Below are positions 21,339 to 32,840 of a stretch of 64,000 nucleotides of DNA, piece by piece. The stretch is from Mauremys mutica. Taxonomy: Eukaryota; Chordata; Testudines; Geoemydidae. The DNA lies in the NCBI RefSeq assembly GCF_020497125.1, contig NC_059082.1, positions 49,808,524 through 49,872,523 of the forward strand, written 5' to 3'. The first letter of the stretch is position 1. The number at the start of each line of letters is the position of its first letter. Both the position numbers and the translations under genes were made by a program. The notes beneath the pieces were generated by a model. The model was not told where the DNA came from. It searched no databases and saw nothing but the letters and a program-made list of their open reading frames with translations.

Positions 21339-24287
21339 TCTATGAGCTACCTAGATCCACTGGCCCAAAAGCAGAAGCTCAGGAGGAACAGCAGCCTGAG
21401 GGCACTACTGCTGTAGCACCCGTCCAGTGCATATGGTGCCAGCTGCAGCATGGAGCTAAAGACTCCAATCCTCAGGCCTAGAGTCCCAGAGAGCGGTAAC
21501 TCAGGCTGGGCACTCTTTGAAAGCTGCACCACTGGGCAGCTGATCTTTCCAGTGTCGCTGGGGGGATGGGGACAGGAAGAAATGAATCAATATCGTGGGG
21601 AAAGCAATGAGTCAGCAGCATGTTGGCACCTATGATAGGACCCTTCCAGGTGCTTTTTGCAAATACCTAAAGCAAACCCTATTGCTAGCAAAATCTTATA
21701 AATACGTATGCCTGTGCACATGCAGGCTGCACAAGAAACCTACTTAAAAATAGAAATGATGAAAGAGAATGAGTGAAGATAAAAATATTGAGAGAGGAAA
21801 TCCAAAGCATCTTTTCCTCCCTTCACCCCTCTCCTGGCCTCAGTCATGTTGGTGTAACTGGGTTTAGACCGTGAGCTACATACTCAGATCCTGGAAGGTG
21901 AGTCAAGGGTCTGGAACTTGAGTTTGGCATTAGGCAAACCCGATGGCAATTGTATTCTGAGCTCATCTATCTCATTCTGAGGAACTTCAAAGTGTCAGTT
22001 CCTGGTTTTGCAGGGTTGTAATGGGGTGTACAGAGGAAGCGTCATAAATCCGAAAGTGATCCTCTCACTGGTTCTGTGGCTGGATATAGCTTGGAGAAAC
22101 CAGAGGTTTACCCCAAGTTATGTCCCAGGATGTAAAAGGGGAGTGAATCATTCTCCTGACATGAATGGCATACCAGAGCAGTAAGAAAGCATTCCCACCA
22201 TCTGACAAGGCTTTTCGATGTGTGTGGGGTTTCTAAATATCCCTCTTGAACATGCATCTTTGGAGGAAAACCTCTGTGTTACTCAACATTACTGAAAACA
22301 AAGAGATCCTTGGAGTCACATAATTTTAATCAAACGAAAACGTTACAAGGAAAACTTGGCTGGATGCCTTTTCAGCTTGTGGGCAGGCTACTTCCCAGCT
22401 TCATTCTGCACATGCTCAGGGCAGGAGGAGAGTGAGGGACATCTCCTTTTGGGGGAGGAGAGATGGAATAATCCCCAAAACATGAAGCTGTAAGCAAGCA
22501 TGTTTCCCAAATACACCTTTCTCCAGATACAGACCACGTACTACGTAAAAGTCCCAAATTACTCCTGCCCCAGGTTTGGCTTTATTAACACAGTAATTAA
22601 CAATAATCGAAGCAAAAGTTCATCTCAAACCTCCCCCCTAGGCATGGCTGCTCCTAGGACTCCTCCTTCAGGAATGTTCAGCCCAAACCCTAGATCCTCT
22701 CTCCTCAAAGAACCTCTCCCACCTCCCTTACTTCTGTGTGGGGTAAGTAGGCTCCTGCTTCAGTAACTCAGGAAAACTCCCTTAACTTTTTCCCAGCAGG
22801 ATTACACTGGGGTGTTTCAGGCAAACATTGCCACCTTAAAAAAGTATGCCTTGAAAACAAACAGAAGGCCTTTGATGAACCAGAGTTGCTATGCACCAAC
22901 AGCTTGATTTTCATCAGTGGTGAGCATCATGCACTCAGCTGACATCAATTGGAGCTGTGGGTATACAGAAGCTATGAAACGCAAGCCAGGAGATTTCAGA
23001 CATTCGGAAGGAGACCCACCAGAGTCTATGTGCCAAGCAGGCAACATCATGCCTGGCAGCACAGGAGACTGGATTCTGGAGAACCCTGGTACGGGGAGGG
23101 AGGACACTTTTCTTCTCCGGGCGAATAGTGCTCCCTCAGGTATGCCTCTGAGATCACTAACCTGTCTGCCTAGTACCTCTCTCACTGTCCTTTTTCACTA
23201 TGGTGCCAATCTGAGAAGGGGCCACTCGCCTGCCATGCTGGAAAGGGGATGTTTTGGATAGTAGCTGTCTTGCATGGGAAGATAGAAGGAATGATGATAG
23301 CAGTGCTGCTGGTGTGATCTTCAAGTCCTGGCTGGACTGGCACTGGCGAGGGCAATGCAGATCTCTTTCACCCACACCCAGGACAAGATGGGGAAGCCTG
23401 AAGCTCCCCACGGGGCTGTGCTGGTGAATCAAACACCACCACTTAGATTTTAAAACCAAGACAAAAGACAATAAAAGAATCTGAAATTAGATTTCCCTCC
23501 AGTTCTAATGATCTTATTTATTCGGACAGTTCACATTAAATCCACAAATAGCAGCACTGATAAATAGCAGCAACCAGTACTACAAGCAAAACAAACGACA
23601 AAGTGGGAATACCGTGGGCCTGGCCCTGCGTGTCCCTGCAACGCCCTCTGCCCTTCAGTTGGAGGGTGCTCATTTCTCAGTATGTTTGAATGCATCAGTC
23701 TAAGAAGTCTCCTAGCAGAGTAATCTGGCCATGGGATCACACTCGCCACAGAGGATATAACGCTGGGGGTTTCAAAGGACCCCAGTGGAGCTGGACGCCC
23801 ATCTCCCACTGGAACTGAATGGAAAGTGTGTGCCTAACTCCTTAGCTCTCCTTTGAAAATCCACTGCAGGATAAGCAAAGGTCTCTATGGTCTAGCAGAC
23901 TCAAATGTCAGAACTACCAAAATAGTGATCAGAAAATCAAATAAAATCATAATGATAATAATAATGCTGATAGGCCAATGGCAGAGTCTTATCTACTGAA
24001 AGTCAATTTCTGCTACTTCTATTTGAATTCTTAGGTGCCCTCTGCTTTCACCCCAGCTCTTCCCTTCCCCATCAGAGGGTCTAGCGTACTGTTGATCAGG
24101 ACATGCTAAGGGCAGGGAAGGGGGTCTCTGGAGATCCTCCCTCCACTGCTGGAAGGGGAGGAACAAGCAAGCTCATCTTTATAAACATTCAGTGTAATTA
24201 TGCTGTGGTTTCTCTCTCTCCTTAGGCTCAATAAAAAAAAACATTCAACATTCTCAGTCCTTATGCAAGCAAATGCCCCACTACAGT
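21339..24287. other. No gene recognised
   Basis: About 3 kb with no identifiable repeat termini. Open frames up to 114 codons (22917-23261, and others on the minus strand) overlap in several frames and lack domains. A conserved regulatory element could be hidden here. Confidence 0.4.
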
Positions 24288-24378
24288 CAATGGGCCAAGT
24301 TCTGAGTGGTGCAGAGCATCTGTATTTCCCATTGACTTTAATGGGGGAGTAACAGTCCTCCAGATCTGGCCCACTGAG
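24288..24378. repeat. Short palindromic element, decayed
   Basis: 'gtcaatgggccaagttctgag' faces 'ccagatctggcccactgag', around 'cccattgactttaatggg'. It belongs to the GGCCA-AGTTCTGA type foldback family common in this window, with weak arms. Confidence 0.45.
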
Positions 24379-24737
24379 ACTAAGCTTTGTTCGTTTTACC
24401 TACGTTTACAATCAAGCATCCATCTGGCCTTACTAATAAATGATGACACAGAAGCATCCTCCCACCCAGACTAACGGTATACCCTGTGCACGTTTTCTTG
24501 TGGCTCCTTTCTCTGCACATCCCTGTCTCTGAGCTTCCTGATCTGTTTCAGACAAAACACCTTTGAACACAGCATGGCAGAGTGCTGTGGGAGCGGATGG
24601 AAGCGAGGCACGGGAGAGATGGTACAGTGTGCTCTGAAGAGATGCCTTCCTGAATTTACTAGTGGCAACAAACATCAGAAGCCTGTGGAAGCACAGATTC
24701 AAGGCGGGGCACAACAGTTATTGAGGCAGGAACATCA

Positions 24738-24990
24738 GGTGGTTAAGGCACGAGCATGGGATCTGGAAGATCAGAGTTCTAAGCCCAGCTCTGCTACAGA
24801 TCTCCTGTGTCACCTTGGGCAAGTTACTTATGTCTGTGTGCCTCGTTTTCCCCAGCTGAAAACACAGGGAGAAGAATACAATGCCAACCAAACTCACAAG
24901 GATGTAGCAAGGCTTAACTCATTAACGTCTGTAAGTCACCTTGAGATCCTCCAATGGATGTGCTATCTAAATCCAATGCTGTTATTATTT
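24738..24990 (+). repeat. MIR/CORE-SINE, nearly complete
   Basis: The order is complete: 'ggtggttaaggcacgagcat' (tRNA-like head), 'aagcccagctctgctacag', 'caccttgggcaagttactta', 'gtttccccagctgaaaacac', 'aaggcttaactcattaacg', 'accttgagatcctcc' and a terminal TTATTATTTT. An ancient SINE. The 139-codon frame across it (24574-24993) is fortuitous. Confidence 0.85.
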
Positions 24991-25232
24991 TAACGTGCTG
25001 CGCAGACGGAGACCAGCAATCAAAGCCACATCTGAGTAGGCTGGTCAGAGACTACCCCAGCTCCACAAGGGGTAGCAGATGTACTAACTGCTGAGAAACA
25101 ACAACTTCCTTTTTTCTTGCGTTTCCCCCCGCATTAACTGGGGTTTAGTCTGGGCTTCCTATTACGTTTGCAGCCAGACCTTCTGGAGACAACTACATCC
25201 TTGATGTTGGTTGAGTATGAAATGTATAAAAC

Positions 25233-25897
25233 TGTAGCAGGGTGGACCCCTGCTCCTGGTCTGAAGGGGTTTAAAAGCGGCCTGGCAGGGCTTGAGAGCT
25301 GCTGCTCTCAAAGCTGGGCTGATTGGGGAAGTAGCCGCAGCTGGACCACACCCCAGTCAGGCCACAGCTGGCCCTTATAAAAGGCTGTGAGCCAGGAGCC
25401 CAGTCAGTCTCTCTCTGTTTCTAGAGGGAGATGGGCCTGGCTGCACGGAGCTAGACAAGGTACCTAGGGTGAAGCAGGGCTGGGAAAAGGCTGAGGAGCT
25501 GGGGAAGCTCCAGCCTAGAAAATCCCAGGCTGCGGCCTAGCACAGGGCAAAAGGTACTGGGGGCTGCAGGGGGTAACCTAGGGGTAGGCAAAGGCAGCAG
25601 GTCCAAACCCCCTTTGCCGATGATGAGTGCTGGATACTGCAGTCTGCCCCAGGGAACGGGGGCTAGATAGAGACTGGGCAGTAGCCAATACTGAGGCGAA
25701 GTGGGGATAGTAGGGTGGGGGTTTCCCTGGGAGGGGGAGACCCAGTTAAAGGGGCACCGGGGTCCTGGGAGGGACACGGGGGCCGGTAACAGACAGGCGG
25801 ATCACCGGCCTGCAGAGGGCGCTCCGGATACTGGACTGAGCTAATTCCCGGAGACGACCAGCAGGAGGCGCCGCAGGGGTGAGTCCGACCCGTTACA
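25233..25897 (+). mobile_element. Solo LTR of an endogenous LTR retroelement, 665 bp
   Basis: Begins TGTAGCAGGG and ends ACCCGTTACA (TG...CA), and is bounded by a perfect 5-bp duplication, aaaac, at 25228-25232 and 25898-25902. A TATA box lies at 25376-25382. No internal coding region, primer-binding site or second LTR flanks it, so this is a solo LTR left by recombination between two LTRs. It may belong to a Ty3/gypsy-like or endogenous retrovirus family; the sequence alone does not settle which. The perfect duplication suggests a fairly recent insertion. Confidence 0.85.
25376..25382 (+). promoter_or_regulatory. TATA box in the solo LTR
   Basis: TATAAAA about 143 bp into the LTR, preceded by a GC-rich stretch, is in the position expected for the U3 promoter. 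Whether it still drives transcription cannot be seen. Confidence 0.55.
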
Positions 25898-25902
25898 AAA
25901 AC

Positions 25903-27651
25903 CACTGGTGATTTTGTTTATTTTGATTCCAATCTTTCAATCATTCAAAATTCTGGGAAGATGAAGGTATGTTACTGTGATGAAGTTTTCAATCAAAAAC
26001 AAACTCCAGTCTGTGTGACAATTGGTTGTAAAACCAGCCAGTTGAAAGGAAAGGATTCCTTCCTGCCTTTATATCTTACCTTGGAGTTGGCATTCACTGC
26101 CTCTCTTGTCATCTATTTAACAGGAGCTCCCAGGGATGATAATGATGAATACAACTCCTGCGATATTTGCAGGGAAAGTAAACCCACATGCATGCACTCA
26201 GTCAGCCCTCAACACAAACTTGATACTGCTCTGGAATGTAGAAAATTGCAAACGATACTTTAATGCCACAATCATTCAACCTTAACTTCAGCCATGGGAA
26301 CTACTAGGATATACAGAGAGAGAGAGCATATCCAACAAGTCATGCTATTAGAAACCACGTTACATATATGAAAACTTCAAGTTAGATATAGTCATCCCTC
26401 ACTTGTCTCCACCAAATGAGGCAAGGAATGTCATTCGAATTTATAAGCTAATAGACCCAAGGTCAGCAGAAAGCGTACAGCCCCTCCACAGAGACTGACA
26501 TACTATGGAGATGGCAGAGAAACAGTGGAACATGTAGTCTCATGAGGGTGAGTATATGGGAGAGAGAGGGTGTTGGAGAAGGGAATCTAATCTCTCTGCT
26601 TAAAGGCATTCCACTGCTCATTTCAGTGCACTATTACCCCTCCTCTTGGGCAAGGCACAAGTTAATGAGTTTGCAGATTGGAGAGGAACCATTTTAGTTC
26701 AAGCCAAGAGACTGTCATCCTGAAGTATCACTGAGGAACACAAAGCCTGTGAAGAGTAGCTCCATGCCAATTTCATAGTCTATGAGCCCATGCAAAACAG
26801 TTTCAGAGGTTCCCTAGCAGGAAGGAGCTTTTTGCTGAACACCAACCTGCTAATTTTTCTTCTAACAGATCCCAGTTAAATCCTTATCCCAACACCATCC
26901 ACATTCAGCTGTTTTAACTTATATTACGGGACCGGGACCCTGATAGTTCAAGATCTTTTAAAACACCTTTGCACCTGCCTCCAGAGTTGCATTGTGCACC
27001 AATCAGCTGCAGACAGGACTACAGTCAGTGGCTATCTGATGCGTAGCAATTCCATCCAACAACTAATACAGGAGACACAAGGGGACAAAATAGACCCAAA
27101 CAAAATAAACCTGTTAGCACACTAAAAATGCCACAGAGTTGTGACAAACCAACAAATGGAATATCCCACCCGTAAGGAGACTGGCTCTTTCAGCTATTGA
27201 AGGCACTGCTTAAGGAGCTAGGCTTTAAGCCCAAGCTCTCAGAAGGAATTCTGGAGTCAGGTTTAATACAACTTTGTGCCGCTTTCCCTTCTGCTAAGCC
27301 AAAGGGTTAAGATCTGAAAGAGTCAGCAGTGGCAGAATGAGGGCTGGTCAAGTTTCAGAAGCTTCCTGCTCTGGTTTCAAGTCTTGTCTTCCTTCCTTCC
27401 TTCCTTGCTGTCTCCCTGTGTAGTCAGTATTTCCGGAGGCCAAGGAGTAAAGCAATTTGCCTCATCATCATTTTCAGGGAGGTAGTCTCAGGTTTTAGCC
27501 ATCATTCTCCAAAAGAAAAGGGGCTATACTAGACGGGTGCCAGCTAAAGGCAGATACTGTCATTCTGCTTCTTGGAAAATTGCTGTACTCCTGACTCCAC
27601 CCACTCACCCTCCCCGCAAATGGTCTGGTGCTTAAAAGACAAAGCTCCAAG
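25903..27651. other. No gene recognised; (CTTC)n tract
   Basis: About 1.75 kb without identifiable repeats other than a (CTTC)n microsatellite at about 27388-27406. The 100-codon frame at 25961-26263 has no recognisable domain. Confidence 0.4.
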
Positions 27652-27862
27652 CAGGGCTGGCTCCAGTGCTTTTGCTGCCCCAAGCGGCGAAACAAAACAA
27701 AACAAAAAACGTGATTGGCGGCACTTCGGCGGCAGGTCCTTCCCTCCGAGAGGGACTGAGGGACCCGCCGCTGAATTGCCGCCGAAGAGCTGGACGTGCC
27801 ACCCCTTTCTGTTGGCTGCCCCAAGCACCTGCTTGCTGCACTGGTGCCTGGAGCCGGCCCTG
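27652..27862. mobile_element. hAT-type MITE, 211 bp (sister of 5151-5401)
   Basis: The ends CAGGGCTGGCTCCAG and CCTGGAGCCGGCCCTG are flanked by a perfect 8-bp duplication, gctccaag (27644-27651 and 27863-27870). The interior shares 'ggcggcaggtccttc', 'gggactgagggacccgccgc' and 'ccgccccaagcacctg'-like text with the 5151 copy, but differs by an A-rich (AAAAC)n insert near 27690-27710. Open frames on both strands here are by-products of GC content. Confidence 0.9.
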
Positions 27863-28049
27863 GCTCCAAGAGATCTGGATCTTGTACATTTCCTTATAGC
27901 CCCTCTCCCAACTCCACCCCAAGCCCAACTGAGAACAGACAGAGGAAAGGGCAGGAGGAAAAGAGACACTAACATGGAGGAACTGCTAGGATCCTCCTTT
28001 ATATCTGCCATTATTCATGCTGCCGCCCTCCCCCGAGGCTTAGAACACT

Positions 28050-28186
28050 ATCTGAGTTCTTGTCCACCAAATGACCCCTCTTCATTTCAAAACCACTTGT
28101 TCCAGGAATCCTTCTCATCTCCTTATCCTTGTGCACTATCTCTCCAAATCCTCTCTTCCCTACAGTATTGGGGTTTGGCTATCTCA
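28050..28186 (+). repeat. L2/L3-like LINE fragment, left part
   Basis: C/T-rich text ('cccctcttcatttcaaaacc', 'ctcatctccttatccttgtg') resembles the coding-like part of the element at 4235-4400. It stops at the MITE that begins at 28187, and the tail module resumes after it. Confidence 0.4.
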
Positions 28187-28442
28187 GGGTACGCCAGCAC
28201 TATGCAGACAATACCAGAACAGCTATGGCACTGGCATAACTCATAGCGTAGCTGCAGCCCACAGCAACAGAAGGGATTTTCCATCAGTGTAGGAACACCA
28301 CTGCCCTGAACGATGGTAGCTATATAGGTGGAAGCATTCTTCTGTCGACACAGCCACACTTACCCTGGGAGCTAGGTCGGCACAGCTACCTTGGACAGGG
28401 GTGTGGATATTCCACATCCTGACCAATGAAGCTATATTGTCC
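28187..28442. mobile_element. Harbinger-like MITE splitting an L2/L3-like fragment
   Basis: The left end GGGTACGCCAGCACTA resembles the GGGTATGTCTACACT termini of the other elements. The right part ('cctgaccaatgaagctatat') is shared with the MITE at 50568-50796. Possible 3-bp duplication tca/taa, one change. Non-autonomous. Confidence 0.55.
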
Positions 28443-28540
28443 TAACTTTTAAGCATAGCTCAAGCATCAGACTAAACTCTTTGGGGCAGGGAATGTGCCT
28501 TTTACTCTGTTAAGTGCCATGTAATTTTATAGTTATAAAT
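28443..28540 (+). repeat. L2/L3-like LINE tail
   Basis: 'gactaaactctttggggcag' and 'gaatgtgccttttactctg' are the tail module seen at 4500-4600 and 55215-55300. Together with 28050-28186 it gives one element interrupted by a MITE. Confidence 0.5.
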
Positions 28541-28617
28541 AGCAAATCTCTGCTCTGCTATCTAACACCTGGAGGGAGCAATGAAACAGGACAGAAGCCT
28601 GTAGCTCACTTTAATGT

Positions 28618-29413
28618 GTGGATAAGACAGTAGGGCAATGGTCAAAGGGAGAATCTATTCAACTCTATGGGGAAGAAAATTGTCAGCATGTGACCTCCAA
28701 AAGAAGAAAGAGGAGAACCTATGTACCCCCAATGCAGACAGAGGTAAGAAACCATTTTCAGGCTCTCTGCACAGGTACCAAGGAGGAGCATGGTTTGGAA
28801 GAGTCATCTGAGGGAAGGGATCAAAAGGAGAGCCCATCGACTGGAAGGCATGGGATGCATTGTTCTAGGGATGAGGGTTCCAGGACCACCACTTCCAAGA
28901 GGAGGAGATGGGTGGTGGTGGTCAGGGACTCCCTCCTAAGGGGGACAGAGTCATCCATCTGCTGACCAAACCAAGAGACTCGAAGTCTGCTGCTTGCCTG
29001 AAGCTAGAATTCAGGATGTGACAGAATGTCTGTCGAGACTGATCAAGCCCTTGGATTGCTACCCCTTCTTACATCTCCATGGGGGCAACAATGATACTAC
29101 CAAGAATGACCTTGAGCAGGTCACTGCAGACTGTGTGGCTCTGGGAAGAAGGATAAATGAGTTTGAGGTGCAAGTTGTGTTCTTGTCCATCCTTCCTGTT
29201 GAAGGAAAAGGGCCAGGTAGGGACCATTGAATTGTGGAAGTAAATGCGTGGTTGCACAGATGGTGTTGGAGAGAGGGCTTTGGATTCTTCAACCATGGGA
29301 TGTTGTTCCAGGAAGAAGGATTGCTAGGAAGAGATGGGATCCACATAACGAAGAGAGGGAAGAGCATCTTCGCAGGCAGGCTTGGTAACCTAGTGAGGAG
29401 GGTTTTAAAGTAG
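28618..29413 (+). pseudogene. CR1 ORF1 remnant with SGNH-hydrolase-like domain
   Basis: The first frame (28618-28965) ends with VVVRDSLLRGTES. The block-I Ser is at 28930-28932, and the residue before its Asp is Arg where the family has Gly (RDS for GDS). A frameshift follows; a second frame (from 28994) carries HGGNNDTTKND, which keeps the G-x-N-D motif. After a TGA at 29228-29230 the same frame continues to GLLGRDGIHITKRGKSIFA, holding the catalytic Asp (29333) and His (29342), and ends in a TAG at 29411-29413. ORF1 proteins of CR1-like LINEs are known to carry an esterase of this fold. The role is presumed to be in the RNP or at membranes. Confidence 0.8.
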
Positions 29414-29552
29414 GTTTGCAGGGGGATGGAGTCCTAAGCCTTGAGGTAAGTGGGATACCGGGTGGAAACACAAGGAGGAGGGTGCAACAGGAGGAGGCCT
29501 CCTGATTCATACTGAGAAAGTAGGGCAATCAGTTAGTTATCTTAGGTGCCTG

Positions 29553-32140
29553 TACACGAACGCAAGCAGCCAGGGAAACAAACAGGAAGAATTGGAAGTC
29601 CTGGCAGTCAAGGAACTATCATGTGATTGGAATAACAGAGACTTGGTGGGGTAACTCACATGATGGGAGCACTGTCATGGATGGGTATAAACTGTTCAGA
29701 AAGGACAGGCAGGGGAGGAAATGTGGAGGAGCTGCACTGTATGTAAGAGAGCGGTATGATTGCTCAGAGCTCCAGTATGAAACTGGAGAACAGCCTGTTG
29801 AGAGTTTTTGGGTTAAGTTTAGAAGTGAGAGCAACAAGGGTGATGTCATGGTGGGCGTCTGCTATAGAGCACCAGAACAGGAGGATGAGGTAGACAAGGC
29901 TTTCTTCGGACAACTAACAGAAATTTCCAGATCACAGGCCCCGGTTCTCATGGGGGACTTCAATCACCCTGACATCTGCTGAGAGAGCAATACAGCAGTG
30001 CACAGACAATCCAGGAAGTTTTTGGAGAGTGTTGGAGACAACTTCCTGGTGCAAGTGCTGGAGGAACCAACTAGGGGCTGTGCTCCTCTTGACCTGCTGG
30101 TCACAAACAGGGAAGAATTCGTAGGGGAAGTAGAAGTGGGTGGAAACCTGGGCAGCAGTGACCTTGAGATGGTCAAGTTCAGGATCCTGACAAAAGGAAG
30201 AAAGGAGAGCAGCAGAATACAGACCCTGGACTTCAGAAAAGCAGACTCTGACTCCCTCAGGGAACTAATGGGCAGGATCCCTGAGAAGGCTAATATGAGG
30301 GGAAAGGGAGTCCAGGAGAGCTGGCTGTATTTTAAAGAAGCCTTATTGAGGGCACAGGAACAAACCATCCCGATGTGCAGAAAGAATAGCAAATATGGCA
30401 GGGGACCAGCTTGGCTTAACAGAGAAATCTTCGGTGAGCTTCAACACAAAAAAGCAGTTTACAAGAAGTTGAAACTTGGACAGATGACTAGGGAGGAGTA
30501 TAAAGATATTGCTCAAGCATGCAGGGGTATAATAAGGAAGGCCAAAGCACAATTGGAGATGCAGCTAGCAAGGAATGTGAAGGATAACAAGAAGGGTTTC
30601 TACAGGTATGTTAGCAAAAAGAAGAAAGACAGGCAAAGCGTGGGACCCTTACTGAATGGGGGAGGCAACCTAGTTCCAGAGGATGTGGAAAAAGCTAAAG
30701 TACTCAATTCTTTTTTTGCCTCAGTCTTCACAGATAAGGTCAGCTCCCAGACTGCTGCACTGGGCAACACAGTATGGGGAGGAGGTGAGCAGCCCTCAGT
30801 GGTGAAAGAACAGGTTAAAGCCTATATAGAAAAGCTGGACATGCACAAGTCCATGGGGCCAGATGCAATGCATCCGAGGGTGCTGAGGGAGTTGGCTGCT
30901 TCGATTGCAGAGCCATTGACCATTATCTTTGAAAATTCATGGTGATCAGGGGAGGTCGCGGGCAACTGGAAAAAGGCAAATATAGGGCCCATCTTTAAAA
31001 AAGGGAAGAAGGAGGATCTGGGGAACTAAGACCAGTCAGCCTCACCTCAGTCCCAGAACAAATCATGGAGCAGATCCTCAAGTAATCCATTTTAAAGCAC
31101 TTGGAAGAGAGGAAGGTGATCAAGAACAGTCAACATGGATTCACAAAGGACAAGTCATGCCTGACCAAACTGATTGCCTTCTATTATGAGATAATTGGCT
31201 CTGTGGATATGGGGAAAGCAGTGTATGTGATATACCTTGACTTTAGCAAAGCTTTTGATACAGTCTACCACAGTATTCTTGCCAGAAAGTTTAAAACGTA
31301 TAGACTGGATGAATGGACTATAAAATGGATAGAAAGCTGGCTAGACCATGAGGCTCAATGGGTAGTGATCAACAGCTCAATGTCTAGTTGGCAGCCGGTA
31401 TTAAGCAGAGTGCCCCAGGGCTGGTTTTGTTCAACATCTTCATTAATGATCTGGATGATGAGATGGATTGCACCCTCAGCAATTTCGCAGATGACACTAA
31501 GCTGCGGGGAGAGGTAGATACGCAGGAGGGTAGGGATAGGGTCAAGAGTTACCTAGACAAATTGGAGGATTGGGCCAAAAGAAATCTGATGAGGTTCAAC
31601 AAGGACAAGTGCAGAGTCCTGCACTTAGGATGTTAGAATCCCATGCACTGCTACAGACTAGGGACCGAATGGCTGGGCAGCAGTTCTGCAGAAAAGAACC
31701 TAGGGGTTACAGTGGACAAGACTCTAGATATGAGTCAACAGTGTGCCCTTGTTGCCAAGAAGGCTAATGGCATTTTGGGCTGTATAAGTAGGGGCATTGC
31801 CAGCAGATCAAGGGACATGATCATTCCCCTCTATTCAACATTGGTGAGGCCTCAACTGGAGTACTGTGTCCAGTTCTGGGCCCCACACTACAAGAAGGAT
31901 GTGGAAAAATTGGAAAGGGTCCAGCGGAGGGCAACAAAAATGATTAGGGGGCTGGAGCACATGACTTATGAGGAGAGGCTGAGGGAACTGGGATTGTTTA
32001 GTCTGCAGAAGAGAAGAATGAGGGGGGATTTGATAGCTGCTTTCAACTACCTGAAAGGGGGTTCCAAAGAAGATGTATCTAGACTGTTCTCAGTGGTAGC
32101 AGATGACAGAACAAGGACTAATGATCTCAAGTTGAAGTAG
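29553..32140 (+). pseudogene. CR1 ORF2 remnant: endonuclease and reverse transcriptase
   Basis: N-terminal AP-type endonuclease: GITETWW (from about 29626), YRAPEQ, MGDFNHPDI near 29950, LLVTNREE, and SSDLEMV, where the terminal catalytic His of the SDH motif is Leu (codon 30163-30165). Reverse transcriptase: YLDFSKAFDTV (from about 31233), VPQG, and FADDTKL (31484-31504) with both catalytic Asp present. The C-terminal [12 protein letters not shown] and [11 protein letters not shown] blocks are intact. Breaks seen: a frameshift before 29623, TGA at 29980 and 30943, a one-base slip near 31026, TAA at 31083, a short deletion with frameshift near 31420 between VPQG and LFNIFIND, and TAG at 31634. 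The last frame ends at 32140. Confidence 0.9.
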
Positions 32141-32376
32141 GGGGAGGTTTAGGTTGGCTATTAGGAAAAACCTTTTCACTAGGAGGGTGGTTAAGCACTG
32201 GAATGGGTTACCTAGGGTGGTGGTAGAATCTCCTTCCTTAGAGGTTTTTAAGGTCAGGCTTGACAAAGCCCTGACTGGGATGATCTAGTTGGGGATTGGT
32301 CCTGCTTTGAGCAGGGGGTTGGACTAGATGACCTCCTGAGGTCCCTTCCAACTCTTATATTGTATGATTATATGAT
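32141..32376 (+). repeat. CR1 3' UTR and tail
   Basis: About 235 bp shared with 9668-9864 (reverse) and 47767-48046, ending in 'cctcctgaggtcccttccaa' and a degenerate octamer. The last ~90 bp is also the tail of the SINE at 52305-52467. Confidence 0.95.
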
Positions 32377-32840
32377 TTCACAAGGGAAAAGTTACCAGCA
32401 TTCAACAAGAAGTGCTCTGTATCCCTCTGACTCTAAAAAGGCACAGAAAGTCAGAGACCTTCGAGCCATCTGGCCTGGCTATGGAGTACATGAAGCAGGA
32501 CTTTCAGATAGCCTGTCCAATCTCTGCCCATCTGATTCCTGCTGCAGGGAAGGAGTCTGAATAATGTCTCACTCCAACAACTAGAGAACAAGAAAATCAT
32601 GTCTCTCACCATCAAATTTCACAGTTGTCCTTGACCAGGAAACCAAGGAAAACGGAAAACAAACCCCAAACCAAACCAAATCAAGCTGTAGCAATCCAGA
32701 CAGTGATAGGGGCTGGAGGAAGACTTTGGGCCACGTCTGCTCCCATACAATGCACTTCCTAAAACAGTCTGGCTGCTGACATGCTCTGTACCTAAATCCC
32801 ACTGTACAGTCTGTTCCCTGTCTGGCTAAGCCCAGCCTGG
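32377..32840. other. No feature recognised
   Basis: Unassigned between the CR1 tail and the composite element. Confidence 0.4.

Larger units (their letters stand above)
28600..32376 (+). mobile_element. CR1 LINE, nearly full-length, inactivated
   Basis: Two coding regions in the CR1 order (ORF1 with an SGNH-hydrolase-like domain, then ORF2 with endonuclease and reverse transcriptase) are followed by a ~235-bp 3' UTR ending in the CR1 tail 'ggttggactagatgacctcc' and a degenerate ATTCTATG-like repeat. The 5' limit is uncertain: homology is clear from about 28900 and probable from 28618. No target duplication is obvious, which is normal for CR1. It is the longest element in the window and several kb longer than the usual truncated copies. 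Stops and shifts in both frames exclude activity. Confidence 0.9.

Noticed and set aside
27544..28246. Frames of 155 and 224 codons around 27.6-28.2 kb
   Set aside because: They run through the hAT MITE and the L2/L3-like fragment, in opposite strands at the same place. No domain.
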